From Microbacterium sp. CSI-V (lineage in GTDB: Bacteria; Actinomycetota; Actinomycetes; Actinomycetales; Microbacteriaceae): a stretch of DNA of 64,000 bases. Positions 50,052-59,969 of this stretch are shown piece by piece. The stretch is from NCBI RefSeq assembly GCF_001984105.1, contig NZ_MTQM01000004.1, positions 57,127 through 121,126 on the forward strand. The letters are read 5' to 3'. Position numbers and translations under genes: made by a program. Numbering within the stretch: the first letter of the stretch is position 1; every line of letters begins with the position of its first letter. The notes under the pieces are model-generated. The model searched no databases, had not been told where the DNA came from, and saw only the letters and a program-made list of their open reading frames with translations.

Positions 50052-50632
50052 CGTTCACGATCCTCACGGTCTGCACCGGCAACATCTGCCGCTCCCCCGT
50101 GGCCGAACTGCTGCTGGCGCGCGGACTCGCCGAATTCCCCGACGTCGCCGTGGAAAGCGCCGGCACCGGTGCGCTCGTCGACGCAGGAATACCCGAGCCC
50201 GCACTGCGCCTGCTGAGCGCCGACGGTGTCGACGGGGCCGGTCATCACTCCCGGCAGCTGACCCCCGCGCTGGTCCGCGAAGCCGACCTCGTGCTCGCCA
50301 TGGCCCGGGAGCACCGGCGGGCGGTCGTCGAGCTGGTGCCCGCGGCGACGCGACGCACCTTCACGGTGCGGGAGCTGGCGCGGGTCGCGGAATCCCTCCG
50401 TGAAGAACCCGGGCCACGGATCGACACGGACGACGAGTCGGCGCGGATGCGCGCGGCCGTCCTCCATGCGGCGGGTGTTCGGGGAATGGTCCCCCAACCG
50501 GATGATCCGCGCGATCTGGACGTCATCGACCCCTATCGCCAGTCGGACGAAGTGTTCCGCGAATCCTTCGCCCAGCTGACGCCCGCCGTGGCGAGCGTCA
50601 TCGCCTTTCTTTCCCGGTCAGCCGGGAAATGA
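50048..50632 (+). CDS. low-molecular-weight protein tyrosine phosphatase
   Basis: This 194-aa enzyme (a GTG start overlapping the BY-kinase stop by four bases) has the P-loop VCTGNICRSPVAELLL (C-x5-R-S/T) and the general-acid loop PDDPRDLDVIDPYRQSDEVF (Asp). It should dephosphorylate the Tyr-rich tail of the adjacent kinase, resetting the copolymerase cycle, as Wzb does for Wzc. It is longer than usual (about 150) with an insert in the middle (LREEPGPRIDTDDESARMRA). Confidence 0.92.
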   Translation: MTFTILTVCTGNICRSPVAELLLARGLAEFPDVAVESAGTGALVDAGIPEPALRLLSADGVDGAGHHSRQLTPALVREADLVLAMAREHRRAVVELVPAATRRTFTVRELARVAESLREEPGPRIDTDDESARMRAAVLHAAGVRGMVPQPDDPRDLDVIDPYRQSDEVFRESFAQLTPAVASVIAFLSRSAGK

Positions 50633-50817
50633 CGAAACGTGCGGTTCACCTGAGCGTGACGTGACCGCACAGCGCACCTGTTACTGTTCCACCGAGTCGG
50701 GTCGACGGGGGCACGCGTTGATCAACGAGAGCGAATCGCTTCGCACATCGGGATGATGCGGACCTCCCCGCGAAATGACGCCCGGATCCGAACCTGCTAT
50801 TTCCTTGGAGATCCTCA

Positions 50818-51819
50818 ATGACAACTCCCCGCCGCGCGCTGGTCACAGGCATCACGGGCCAGGACGGAGGGCACCTCGCCGAGCTTCTGCACGCGAAGGG
50901 GTACGAAGTCTTCGGTCTGATCCGTGGGCAGAACAACCCGCGCAAGGAGGCGACCGTCGCCGAGTTCCCCTACGTGACGCTCATCGAGGGTGACCTGATC
51001 GACCCCACCTCGCTGGTGCGCGCGGTCGAGGTGAGCGACGCGGACGAGGTGTACAACCTGGCCGCGATCAGTCACGTGGGGTACTCCTTCAAGAACCCCA
51101 CGCTGACCGCCGACGTGACCGCCAAGGGCGTCCTCAACGTCCTCGAAGCCGTCCGCATCACCGGTCGCGCCGAGCGCACCAAGGTCTACCAGGCGTCGAC
51201 CTCCGAGATGTTCGGCGGGCTCGACTACAACCGTCCCGGCGCCGGCTACAACGAGAACTCGCTGTTCCACCCGCGCAGCCCCTACGGTGTCGCGAAGCTG
51301 TACGGCCACTGGATCGCGAAGAACTACCGCGAGAGCTACGGGATGTTCGTGTCCTGCGGCATCCTGTTCAACCACGAGGGCGAGCGTCGCGGCGTCGAGT
51401 TCGTGACGCGGAAGATCACCCACGCCGTGGCCCGCATCAAGCTCGGCCTGCAGCCGAACATCGAGCTCGGCGACCTGTGGCCCAAGCGCGACTGGGGCTA
51501 CGCCGGCGACTACGTCGAGGGCATGTGGCGGATGCTGCAGCACTCCACCCCCGACGACTTCGTCCTCGCGACCGGTGAGACCCACTCCATCGAGGAGTTC
51601 CTCACCCTGGCGTTCGCCGAGATCGGCATCGACGACTGGCGCCCGTACGTGGTGCAGAACCCGGCATTCCTGCGTCCCGCCGAGGTCGACATCCTGCTCG
51701 GCGACCCCTCGAAGGCGGAGAACGAGCTCGGGTGGCGTCGCGAAGTCGACTTCCCCGGACTGGTGAAGCTCATGGTCGCCCACGACCTGGCCGAACAGGG
51801 CCGCTTGCAGAACCGATGA
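50818..51819 (+). CDS. gmd: GDP-mannose 4,6-dehydratase
   Basis: This 333-aa SDR enzyme converts GDP-D-mannose to GDP-4-keto-6-deoxy-D-mannose. It has the NADP site RALVTGITGQDGGHLAELLH, the catalytic ASTSEMFG (Thr/Glu) and RSPYGVAKLYGHW (Tyr-x3-Lys). NHEGERRGVEFVTRKITHAV and GDLWPKRDWGYAGDYVEGMW are the family signature. It feeds the next gene, so GDP-D-rhamnose (or GDP-fucose) is the product. Start ATG 50818; a 185-bp leader precedes it. Confidence 0.95.
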   Translation: MTTPRRALVTGITGQDGGHLAELLHAKGYEVFGLIRGQNNPRKEATVAEFPYVTLIEGDLIDPTSLVRAVEVSDADEVYNLAAISHVGYSFKNPTLTADVTAKGVLNVLEAVRITGRAERTKVYQASTSEMFGGLDYNRPGAGYNENSLFHPRSPYGVAKLYGHWIAKNYRESYGMFVSCGILFNHEGERRGVEFVTRKITHAVARIKLGLQPNIELGDLWPKRDWGYAGDYVEGMWRMLQHSTPDDFVLATGETHSIEEFLTLAFAEIGIDDWRPYVVQNPAFLRPAEVDILLGDPSKAENELGWRREVDFPGLVKLMVAHDLAEQGRLQNR

Positions 51820-52733
51820 CGCGGACGCTCGTCGTCACGGGAGCCAACGGCTTCGTCGGCTCCCACGTCGTCGCTCTCGCGGCGCAGCGGGGCCTGTCGG
51901 TGTGGGCGGTCGGGCGTGAAGCGCAGCCCTCCGCCGCCGTCGGCGCCCACGCCGACCGGTACTTCTCCGCCGACCTCGCCGATGGCTGGCCCGTGGACGG
52001 CGACGTCGATGCGGTCGTGCACCTCGCGGGACTCGCCGCCGTCGGACCGTCTTTCGCGCAGCCTCAGCGGTACATCGAGATCAACAGCCGGATCATGACG
52101 AATCTCGGCGAGAGCGTCCTGGCCTCGGAGACACGTCCGCGGCTCATCGTGGTCAGTTCGGGCGCCGTCTACAAGCCCACGCCCTCGGGCACCGTCGACG
52201 AGGGGAGCGACACGTTCGCGTCGAGCCCGTACGTCGTCGCGAAGCTGCTCGTCGAGCAGCAGTGCCGTTACTACGCGGGGCGCGGCCTGGACGTGGTGGC
52301 GGCGCGACCGTTCAACCACATCGGCCCGGGGCAGAGCCGGGGATTCATCGTCCCCGACCTCACGGCCGCGGTGCGGACGGCGACGGACGACGCCCCTGTC
52401 CGCGTGGGCAATCTCGCCGCCCGCCGTGACTACACGGATGTCCGCGACGTGGCATCCGCGTACCTCACTCTGGCCACGGCCCCCTCGCACGCGCACGACC
52501 TCTACAACATCTCCACCGGCACGTCCCAGAGCGGCGAGGACCTCCTCCGGGTCATCGGGGAGACCCTGCATCGGGACGACTTCCGGGTGGAGATCGACCC
52601 CGCGCGGATGCGTCCGAACGACCCTCCCCGCATCGCCGGAGACTCCTCCCGCCTCCGCGAGGAGTTCGGGTGGGCTCCCACCATCGCGTGGGAGGACTCC
52701 GTGCGGGAGTACATCGCCTCCGCCGCCGCCTGA
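51816..52733 (+). CDS. NAD-dependent epimerase/reductase, GDP-4-keto-6-deoxymannose reductase (Rmd)-like
   Basis: This 305-aa SDR (TLVVTGANGFVGSHVVALAA) has SSGAVYKPTP (Ser), SPYVVAKLLVEQ (Tyr-x3-Lys) and the Rmd-type signature RPFNHIGPGQSRGFIVPDLT and VGNLAARRDYTDVRDVA. Its place after gmd (ATGA overlap) supports reduction of the 4-keto intermediate to GDP-D-rhamnose. A GDP-fucose synthase is less likely because a dedicated epimerase motif is not seen. Donor for the glycosyltransferases that follow. Confidence 0.85.
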   Translation: MTRTLVVTGANGFVGSHVVALAAQRGLSVWAVGREAQPSAAVGAHADRYFSADLADGWPVDGDVDAVVHLAGLAAVGPSFAQPQRYIEINSRIMTNLGESVLASETRPRLIVVSSGAVYKPTPSGTVDEGSDTFASSPYVVAKLLVEQQCRYYAGRGLDVVAARPFNHIGPGQSRGFIVPDLTAAVRTATDDAPVRVGNLAARRDYTDVRDVASAYLTLATAPSHAHDLYNISTGTSQSGEDLLRVIGETLHRDDFRVEIDPARMRPNDPPRIAGDSSRLREEFGWAPTIAWEDSVREYIASAAA

Positions 52734-52769
52734 CATCCGCTCGCACGCGCCCACTCCGAGGAGCCCTCC

Positions 52770-53924
52770 GTGACCACACACCAGCCGGACGAGACCGTGG
52801 ACGTGGCCATCGCCCACGACTATCTGACCCAGCGCGGCGGCGCCGAGAAGGTCGTGCTGGCTCTGCAGCGGGCATTCCCGTCCGCTCCGATCTACACGAC
52901 GCTGTACGAGGCGTCGACGACGTACCCCGAGTTCGCCGACTCGCGGATCATCACGTCGCCGTTGAACGCGGTGGGCCCGTTGCGGCGCTCGCACCGCCTC
53001 GCGCTGCCGTTCCTGGCATGGGCGGCGAGCCGCATGCGCGTGCGCGCGAAGCACACGATCGTGAGTTCGAGCGGGTGGGCGCACGGATTCCCCGCGACCG
53101 GATCGAAGATCGTCTACTGCTACTCCCCCGCCCGGTGGCTGTACCAGCGCGACGCCTACATGGGCTCCGCGGGCCTCTCGCCGCGCCGGATCGTCCTCGA
53201 CGTCCTCTCGCCGTTCCTGAAGCGCTGGGACCGGCGCGCCTCGACGACCGCGACGACCTACTTCGCCATCTCCACGGTCGTCCAGCAGCGCATCAAGGAG
53301 ACCTACGGCCTGGATGCCGAGGTACTTCCCGCTCCGCACACGGTGGACACCAGCATCGCCGAAGAGCCCGTCCCCCTGCCCGACGCCATCGCCGCGGAAC
53401 CTTTCTTCCTCTGCATCTCCCGGCTCCTCCCCTACAAGAACGTGGATGTCGTCATCGAGGCGTTCAACGAGCTCGGGCTGCCGCTCGTCGTCGTGGGTGC
53501 CGGCCCCGAGGAGCGCCGGCTGGCCGGTCTGCGCGGCGACAACGTCGCCATGGTGAAGGACCTCACGGACGGTCAGATCGCGTGGCTCTACGCGCGGTGC
53601 CGCGCGGTGGTGTCGGCGAGCTTCGAAGACTTCGGCCTGACCCCCATCGAGGGCGCCGTCCACGGGAAACCTTCGATCGTCCTGCGCTGGGGCGGATTCC
53701 TCGACACCATCGACGAGGGCACGACCGGGGTCTACTTCGATTCCCCCGACGCCGCGGCCGTCATCGAGGCAGTGCGGGGATTCGAGACGCGGAGCTGGGA
53801 CGAGGACGCGATCAAGAACCACGCGCAGCGCTTCACCGAAGAGCACTTCGCGGCTCGGTTGCGCGAGGAGATCGCCCGGATCGACGCGCTCTCCGCAGGC
53901 GGTCAGGACCGGGCGAGCTCATGA
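52770..53924 (+). CDS. GT4 glycosyltransferase (capsule)
   Basis: This 384-aa GT-B enzyme starts with GTG at 52770 after GAGGAG. It has AIAHDYLTQRGGAEKVVLAL, KIVYCYSPARWLYQRDAYM, CISRLLPYKNVDVVIEAFNE and EDFGLTPIEGAVHGKPSIVL with the E-x7-E pair. The sequence resembles WbaZ/WbpZ-type GDP-mannose or GDP-rhamnose-dependent transferases. It probably adds mannose or rhamnose to the repeat unit. Overlaps the next gene by four bases. Confidence 0.88.
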   Translation: MTTHQPDETVDVAIAHDYLTQRGGAEKVVLALQRAFPSAPIYTTLYEASTTYPEFADSRIITSPLNAVGPLRRSHRLALPFLAWAASRMRVRAKHTIVSSSGWAHGFPATGSKIVYCYSPARWLYQRDAYMGSAGLSPRRIVLDVLSPFLKRWDRRASTTATTYFAISTVVQQRIKETYGLDAEVLPAPHTVDTSIAEEPVPLPDAIAAEPFFLCISRLLPYKNVDVVIEAFNELGLPLVVVGAGPEERRLAGLRGDNVAMVKDLTDGQIAWLYARCRAVVSASFEDFGLTPIEGAVHGKPSIVLRWGGFLDTIDEGTTGVYFDSPDAAAVIEAVRGFETRSWDEDAIKNHAQRFTEEHFAARLREEIARIDALSAGGQDRASS

Positions 53925-55090
53925 CGGCTGAGCGGGCATCGGCCCCCCTTCGCGTCGTGTTCGCCGACCACTCCAGTGAGCGCGGAGGTGCGGAGTTCGC
54001 CCTCGTCCGCCTGCTGCAGACCGACCAACCGTGGTCGCCCGCCGTGGTGCTGCCCCCGGTGACGGACGGCACCGACGTCTTCACCGAGTCCCTCGGGTCC
54101 CGCGTCCCCATCGAGCACGTCGGACCGCGACACGTCGCCCGACGGCAGGGAGGCTCGGGAGCGGTCGCCGCCGCCCGTCTCGCGCTGAAGATCGTGGCAT
54201 CCGGGGTGTCCCTTGCCCGACTCCGTGCCGTGCGAGACGCCGACGTCCTCGTGGCCAACACCACCCGGGCCGCCGTCTACGTGGCCCTCGCCGGTGCGCT
54301 CACGCGGACCCCGTTCGTCGTGCACATCCGAGACCTGATGACCCCGGATGCCATCGGAGGGACCGCGACGCGGCTGATGCGCCGCTTCGTCCTGCCTCGG
54401 GCGGCGGGTGTCATCGCGAACTCCCGCGCGTCGCTCGAGACCGTCCGCCCGTACCTCCGGACGGAAGTCGTCGAAGTGATCCCGAGCCCCTCCGGCTTGC
54501 ACCCCGTCGACCCGGCGGCGCTGAGCGTCCCGGACCCGGTGACGCGCATCGGCCTGGTGGCGCGCATCGACCCCTGGAAGGGTCAGGAGCTGCTGCTGCG
54601 CGCTTTCGCCACCGCCTGTCCCGATGCGGGCGCGTCACTCGTCTTCTTCGGCGGACCGTCGTTCGGACACGAGGATTTCCTTTCCGACCTCGCCGCGCTC
54701 GCGGTCAGCCTGGGTGTCGCCGATCGCGTGGAGTTCGCGGGACACCGGGCCGACGTCGACGCAGCCATCGCGAGTCTCGACATCTGCGTCCAGTGCTCGC
54801 TCCGACCCGAACCGCTCGGACAGAACGTCCTGCAGTACCTCGCCGCCGGGAAGCCGACCATCGTCTCGGGCGAAGGCGGACCGTCCGAGTGGGTCACGGA
54901 CGGCGAGAACGGTCTCGTCTTCACCCCCCGGGATGCGGACGCGCTCGCCTCGGCCATCCGTTCCCTCGTCGAGGACCTCGCCCTCCGTCGCCGGCTCGCC
55001 TCCGGCGCCGCAGCGACCCCCTCCCTCCTGTCGGACCAGCAGGTCGGCGAACGGATCTTCTCCGTCGCGGAACGGAGCGCATCGACATGA
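53921..55090 (+). CDS. GT4 glycosyltransferase (capsule)
   Basis: This 389-aa GT-B enzyme has RVVFADHSSERGGAEFALVR, VIANSRASLETVRPYLRTEV, IGLVARIDPWKGQELLLRAF and RPEPLGQNVLQYLAAGKPTI, typical GT4 landmarks. The long Arg-rich stretch in the middle (VGPRHVARRQGG) is a loop. Sugar specificity cannot be read. The ATG overlaps the previous stop (ATGA) and its own stop overlaps the next start. Confidence 0.87.
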   Translation: MTAERASAPLRVVFADHSSERGGAEFALVRLLQTDQPWSPAVVLPPVTDGTDVFTESLGSRVPIEHVGPRHVARRQGGSGAVAAARLALKIVASGVSLARLRAVRDADVLVANTTRAAVYVALAGALTRTPFVVHIRDLMTPDAIGGTATRLMRRFVLPRAAGVIANSRASLETVRPYLRTEVVEVIPSPSGLHPVDPAALSVPDPVTRIGLVARIDPWKGQELLLRAFATACPDAGASLVFFGGPSFGHEDFLSDLAALAVSLGVADRVEFAGHRADVDAAIASLDICVQCSLRPEPLGQNVLQYLAAGKPTIVSGEGGPSEWVTDGENGLVFTPRDADALASAIRSLVEDLALRRRLASGAAATPSLLSDQQVGERIFSVAERSAST

Positions 55091-56127
55091 CCCGGATCTG
55101 CTTCATCGCCGCACCTCTCATCGCCCGCAGCGGTGTCTACAACTCCACGGTGGAACTCGTCCGAGCCGGCCGGAAGGCCGGGTTGGAGTGGACGGCCGTG
55201 CTCGGGGTCTCCACCAAGGCCGGGGGATCACCCCTCGTCGAGGAGGGGATCCGGGAGTTCGCACGGGAACCATCGGGGCTGGGCGGTGTGCGCCGTCTGA
55301 GCAGCGATCTGAGCGAGCTCCCCGAGGTCGCTGCGGCCGACCTCCGCGTCAGCATGGTCCCGCAGACGGACATGGCTCTGAGCCTCCGCAGCGCGCCGTG
55401 GGTGGCGTATCTGCGCGGTCTCCCCTGGCCCGCTCCGACCGAGGCCTCCGCACTCAAGACCGCCGCCTGGCGCACGCTCGAGCTGGCGGCGCTGCGGCGC
55501 GCCCGTGAGGTGTGGGCCACGACGCCGACGCTCGCCGACGATGTCGGCGCTGCCGTGGATCGTCTCGTTCCGCCCGGGCTCGTTCCGCCCCGGGCCCCGT
55601 CCGCGAAGGCGAGCACCGGGGACGTCGTGTGGGCGGCGCGGTTCTCGCGCGACAAGAACCCGTCGCTGTTCCTGGACGCGCTTCGTGGTACCCCCGTGCA
55701 GGGCGTGATGTACGGATCGGGGCCGCTCGAGGAGCAGGTCGGCGCCGAGGTCCCCACCAACGTCCGGATGGGCGGTTGGCGGTCGCGCGACGAGGTGTGG
55801 GCGTCGGCCCGGGTCTACGTCGGCACGTCCACGCGCGAGGCCTTCGGCCGCAGCGCCGTCGAAGCCGCCATGCTCGGCATCCCTGTCGTGATGTCACGGG
55901 CGTTCGGCTGCGCGGAGATGATCTACACCGACGAGACCCTGTCGCGGCAGTTGGTCCTCGACCCCGCCGACGTCCCTGCATGGACCGCCGCCATCACCCG
56001 CCTCACGGCCGACGAGGCGTTCTACACCGCGGTCGCTGCGCACGCGCAGTCCAACGCGCAACGCCTCACGGTCGAGTCGGCGGTGGACAACGTGCGAACC
56101 GCCGCCGAAGCCGTCCTGCACCGCTGA
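55087..56127 (+). CDS. GT4 glycosyltransferase (capsule)
   Basis: This 346-aa enzyme has RICFIAAPLIARSGVYNSTV, then VWAARFSRDKNPSLFLDALR (GT-B donor half), EAFGRSAVEAAMLGIPVVMS with E-x7-E, and YTDETLSRQLVLDPADVPAW. It is shorter than the preceding two. It closes the plus-strand capsule operon gmd-rmd-GT-GT-GT and is convergent with the polymerase gene, 24 bp away. Confidence 0.85.
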   Translation: MTRICFIAAPLIARSGVYNSTVELVRAGRKAGLEWTAVLGVSTKAGGSPLVEEGIREFAREPSGLGGVRRLSSDLSELPEVAAADLRVSMVPQTDMALSLRSAPWVAYLRGLPWPAPTEASALKTAAWRTLELAALRRAREVWATTPTLADDVGAAVDRLVPPGLVPPRAPSAKASTGDVVWAARFSRDKNPSLFLDALRGTPVQGVMYGSGPLEEQVGAEVPTNVRMGGWRSRDEVWASARVYVGTSTREAFGRSAVEAAMLGIPVVMSRAFGCAEMIYTDETLSRQLVLDPADVPAWTAAITRLTADEAFYTAVAAHAQSNAQRLTVESAVDNVRTAAEAVLHR

Positions 56128-56151
56128 GAGTGCCGCAGCGCCCGTCGGGGG

Positions 56152-57459
56152 TCAGTTCCAGCGCCCGGCGGACGTCCCGCGCAGCGCGGGACGCGACGGA
56201 CCGGGCGCGGGCGCGGCGATCTTCTTCACTCCGGATTGGCAGGCGACGGCGAGCAGGAGAGGAAGCCAGTAGGACTGCTGGTCGTAGAACGCCGAGGTGG
56301 CCGCGAACACGACGATCCCCATCATGAGCCCGGCCGGCACAGCCTCCGTCTTCGTCCGGATCGCCTGGATCAGCAGGCGCAGGTAGCCGACCGTCGCGAA
56401 CACCTGCCACATGAAGAAGAAGAGTCCGCCGCGGTACCAGGCGTGCAGGATGTAATTGTGGACCGGCGTGTAGCCGTTGTAGGTGCCCGCGTTCGTGGCA
56501 TCCATGCCGACACCGATGAGGGGATTGGCGCTGATGAAGCGCCACGCCCACTCGTAGGTGAGGATGCGCGTGCTCACCGACGCCGCACCACCGTCGACCT
56601 CGGCCGTTCCGAGGACGACCTCGACCCGGGTCGTGATGGGCGAGAGGGCTCCGAAGGGATCGAGACCACCGGCGCCGGCGAAGATCGCGACGAGGGTGCC
56701 GCCCAACACGATGGTCACGAACGTCGCGACCAGACGCCGCTTGACCGCCAGGATCACGACGAGCCCGGTCGTGGCGGCGAGCATCGAGCTCAGGCTGCCG
56801 CTGAAGACCAGCGCGAGTCCGTTCAAGCCGAGCAGCGCGACGACGAGCACCTTCGCCCCGCGCCGCGCGCGCGGGAGGGCGGCCAGCAGGCCGAGGATCG
56901 AGATGACGCCCATGATGCCCAGGACGTTCGGGTGTCCGGCGAGACCCGTGATGCGCCCGAAGATGAGTTTCGTCTCGAAAGGGGTGCCGCCGAGCAACTG
57001 CCACATGCCCATGGCGGCGGAGAAGGATTGCGCGGCCACGAACGCGGCGCCGACCACCCACAGGAAGGCACGGCTGTTCAGGACGTAGTAGCGAAGGACG
57101 AACGGGGCCAATCCGACCATCAGGGCGAGCGGGATGGCCACCTGCAGGCTCGAGTTGACGTTGGTCGTCGTCCCCGAGAGAAGACCACCCAGCGGGATCA
57201 GCACGAGCGCGGAGATCCACACGAAGGGGAACGGCGGCCGCGCCACCCGCCCTCCGATGACGCACAGCGCCAGGAGGATGATGACACCCCACGAGACGCG
57301 GGAGGAAACGGTCGCGTCGGTGAGGAGGAAGCGGTCCAGCGGCAGGAGCGCTGCGATCACGCTGAACAGCAGGATGCCGACGATGTGGCGGCGCCTCCGG
57401 GGCGCCGGCTCGAGGGGCGTCGACGGACGGTTGCCCGCCCGGGGAACCGTGGATGTCAT
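56152..57459 (-). CDS. O-antigen ligase/polymerase-like membrane protein
   Basis: This 435-aa protein has about ten TM helices and a large extracellular loop before the last ones. Near the end is the Wzy/WaaL-type loop GVGMDATNAGTYNGYTPVHN (H-N-x-x-L region; HNYILHAWYRGGLFFF). It probably polymerises or ligates the lipid-linked repeat units made by the cluster. The N-terminus is Pro/Arg-rich. The ATG at 57459 overlaps the flippase gene stop (ATGA). Last gene of the minus-strand chain. Confidence 0.85.
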   Translation of the reverse strand: MTSTVPRAGNRPSTPLEPAPRRRRHIVGILLFSVIAALLPLDRFLLTDATVSSRVSWGVIILLALCVIGGRVARPPFPFVWISALVLIPLGGLLSGTTTNVNSSLQVAIPLALMVGLAPFVLRYYVLNSRAFLWVVGAAFVAAQSFSAAMGMWQLLGGTPFETKLIFGRITGLAGHPNVLGIMGVISILGLLAALPRARRGAKVLVVALLGLNGLALVFSGSLSSMLAATTGLVVILAVKRRLVATFVTIVLGGTLVAIFAGAGGLDPFGALSPITTRVEVVLGTAEVDGGAASVSTRILTYEWAWRFISANPLIGVGMDATNAGTYNGYTPVHNYILHAWYRGGLFFFMWQVFATVGYLRLLIQAIRTKTEAVPAGLMMGIVVFAATSAFYDQQSYWLPLLLAVACQSGVKKIAAPAPGPSRPALRGTSAGRWN

Positions 57460-58904
57460 CGGCGCCTCCGTGCCAACGTGAGAACTTCCCGAACCTGGCT
57501 GCGGTAGATCGGCACAGCGAACAGCAGCACGGCGAGATAGACGGCGGATGCCGCGAGACCGACGGCGATGACGACGACGGGCTGATCCAGCAGCGAGGTT
57601 ACCAGAAGGCCGATCCCGGCGATCGGAACGCCCACCGACAGGACGATCGCCAACGCCGAGACGATGAGGCCACCGGTGGGGGTGTCCGTCGCACGCGCCG
57701 CCCAGAGCATCTGCGCGATCCAGAAGATCGCGTAGCCCGCGCTGACACCCCACGCGACACCGATGAGGCCGAAGGGCAGGCCCGCGAGGATGCCGACGAT
57801 GATGACCGGCTGCGCGACGAGGTAGAAGCGGAACTGCCGTCCCGCGTGCCCCTTCGAGAGGAAGAGCCAGTACGGCACCTGCCCCATCGCGCGGAAGACG
57901 CCGGAGATCGCCAGCACCTGGAGCACGGGGGCGGCGGGCAGCCAGGTCTCGCCGAGGACGACCCGCACGAGCGGTTCGGCCATGCCGACGATCGTTCCGT
58001 AGCAGACGGCCGCGAGCCCGACGCTGAAGAACTGCCCGGCCCGCAGGAACCGACCGAACGCGCGCGCGTCGTCCTGGACGCGCGAGAGTATCGGCACGGC
58101 AACCCGCGACATGGGTGCCGTCAGCTGGGTGAGCGGGAGGACCGTGATCTGGTAGGCGCGGTTGTACCATCCCAGCGGCGTGCTGCCCACGGTCAGACCG
58201 AGCGCGACGGTGTCGAGGTTCTTCGAGAGATAGGCCAGAGTCTGGGTGCCCGCGAGCGCCCCGCCGAAACGGAGGAAGCGGCGGATGGACGTCCTCCGGA
58301 AGTAGCCCCGCGGCCACCACCGGGCGAAGACGAGGTCCAGGAGCAGTCCGCCGACCGCGATGACCAGCGCCTGCACGACGAGCGCGCCGTAGCCACCGAT
58401 GCTGACGGCCCAGACGATCGCGGCGGCCAGACCCGCCGCTTGCGGCAGCGCCTCGGTGAAGCCGAGCGTCATGAAGCGCAGATCGCGGTTGATCTGCGCC
58501 TTGAACTGGGTCGCGATGCCGTTGATGAGGAACGTGAACGCCAACGCATGGGTGATGCCGACCAGCTCGTCGCGTCCGTACAGTGCGGCGATGGGTTCGG
58601 CCAGCAGGTAGGCGACGGTGGTGAGGACGGCGCCGATCAGGGTGTTCGCCCAGAAGAGATTCGACTTCTCCTCCGCGGAGACCGTCTTGGCCTGGACGCT
58701 CGCCATCGACAGTCCCATGTCGCGCAGCAACTCGCCGATCCCGATGAGGGCGGTCACCATCGCGACGAGACCGTAGTCGGCCGGGTCCAGAAGCCTCGCC
58801 AGGATGACGATGCTCAGAGCCAGCAGCACGAGCCGCACGCCCTGCCAGAGGATGGTGGCCCCCGCGCCTCCGAGCGCTGACCGGCCGAGACTCTTAGTCG
58901 CCAT
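57456..58904 (-). CDS. oligosaccharide flippase (Wzx/MATE-like)
   Basis: This 482-aa protein has about 12-14 TM helices; landmarks are LARLLDPADYGLVAMVTALI, DMGLSMASVQAKTVSAEEKS, YLSKNLDTVALGLTVGSTPL, GWYNRAYQITVLPLTQLTAP. This pattern is typical of the RfbX/Wzx (lipopolysaccharide biosynthesis) family. It should flip the undecaprenyl-linked repeat unit across the membrane. The ATG at 58904 is chosen because the longer frame is Pro-rich and overlaps the next gene more; overlap with the pyruvyltransferase gene is 11 bases. Confidence 0.92.
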   Translation of the reverse strand: MATKSLGRSALGGAGATILWQGVRLVLLALSIVILARLLDPADYGLVAMVTALIGIGELLRDMGLSMASVQAKTVSAEEKSNLFWANTLIGAVLTTVAYLLAEPIAALYGRDELVGITHALAFTFLINGIATQFKAQINRDLRFMTLGFTEALPQAAGLAAAIVWAVSIGGYGALVVQALVIAVGGLLLDLVFARWWPRGYFRRTSIRRFLRFGGALAGTQTLAYLSKNLDTVALGLTVGSTPLGWYNRAYQITVLPLTQLTAPMSRVAVPILSRVQDDARAFGRFLRAGQFFSVGLAAVCYGTIVGMAEPLVRVVLGETWLPAAPVLQVLAISGVFRAMGQVPYWLFLSKGHAGRQFRFYLVAQPVIIVGILAGLPFGLIGVAWGVSAGYAIFWIAQMLWAARATDTPTGGLIVSALAIVLSVGVPIAGIGLLVTSLLDQPVVVIAVGLAASAVYLAVLLFAVPIYRSQVREVLTLARRRR

Positions 58905-59958
58905 TCTCGACCCCGGTCGGGGCACCCATGGCATCCCGAGCCACGTCGTCGATGCGTCGCACCGCTGCGGCCAGCAGGCGCCGTGCCTCCGGACCGCGCT
59001 CGAGCGCGCTGGTGATCACCGCGTCGACCGTGTCGGCGTCGCCGTCGGACACCGGAACGGAAACGTCGGAGTATCCGATCGCATCGAAGTGGCGTCCGAT
59101 CTTGTAGTTCGGCCCGAGCGAGAGCGCAAGGGGCACGGCTCCCTCCGTCATGGCCACGATCAGTACGTGCAGGCGGTCGCTGAGCACGATCGCGGAGCGT
59201 CGGTAGACGTCGCGGAGCAGACGCTCCTGTTCCCCGTGGCTACGACCGTCGGGCCAGTCGACCAGCTCGGCGTCGAGGGCCTCGGCCAGCTCGCGCGACC
59301 GCGGCGAGTCGCGCCCCACCTGGGTCACGACGACGACGTCGAGGCCCCGGGCGCGGGCCGCGTCGCCGATCGCGGCGACGAGCGCGGGCGTGAATGCGGG
59401 CTTGTCGGACCGGTAGGACAGCACCAGGAGATTGCGGCCCTCCACCTCGGTCGAACCGCGCTCGGCGAAGCCCCAATCCGGCATGACCTCACCCAGACGG
59501 AACCTCGCGTAGGTGTCGGCGTCCCTCCACGCGACGACGTTGCTGAGCCGGAACAGCGCGCGGTAGATCGGCGTCAGACGCGGTTCGGGGCTGCGTTGCC
59601 CCAGACCGAGCCGCAGCACCCTTCCGCGTTGCAGACGGATGGCGATGGCAGCCGGCACCATGCGCAGCTGCGCCAGCAGGTACCGGCGTCCGAGGATGAG
59701 CTCGCCCGGCTTGTCGACGAACCAGGTCCCGCGGCCGCGGCGGATCGACGCCCACAGCGCAGAACGCCAGGCCCCCTTGTCGTGATAGACGACGTCGGAA
59801 TCGGACAGCTCCAGGGCCGTCACGAACTCCTCCGAGGCGGCCCCGAGGAAGATGTGCAGCGGTCCGCGGGTGCGGAGCTGGTCGAACATGGTGCGGCGCA
59901 GGACCACATCGCCGATGTTGTCCTCCTGTCCGGAACCCAGAACGAAGATCGTTGTCAT
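58894..59958 (-). CDS. polysaccharide pyruvyl transferase family protein
   Basis: This 354-aa enzyme has the N-terminal IFVLGSGQEDNIGDVVLRRT and the C-terminal RSAIVLSDRLHVLIVAMTEG (the DRLH element), both typical of the PF04230 pyruvyl transferase family. It should add a pyruvate ketal from PEP to a sugar of the polymer, giving a negative charge. The GPNYKIGRHFDAIGYSD region is the typical end. Start ATG 59958. It is 11 bp downstream of the GT2 gene. Confidence 0.85.
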   Translation of the reverse strand: MTTIFVLGSGQEDNIGDVVLRRTMFDQLRTRGPLHIFLGAASEEFVTALELSDSDVVYHDKGAWRSALWASIRRGRGTWFVDKPGELILGRRYLLAQLRMVPAAIAIRLQRGRVLRLGLGQRSPEPRLTPIYRALFRLSNVVAWRDADTYARFRLGEVMPDWGFAERGSTEVEGRNLLVLSYRSDKPAFTPALVAAIGDAARARGLDVVVVTQVGRDSPRSRELAEALDAELVDWPDGRSHGEQERLLRDVYRRSAIVLSDRLHVLIVAMTEGAVPLALSLGPNYKIGRHFDAIGYSDVSVPVSDGDADTVDAVITSALERGPEARRLLAAAVRRIDDVARDAMGAPTGVENGD

Positions 59959-59969
59959 GCGGTGTTTCT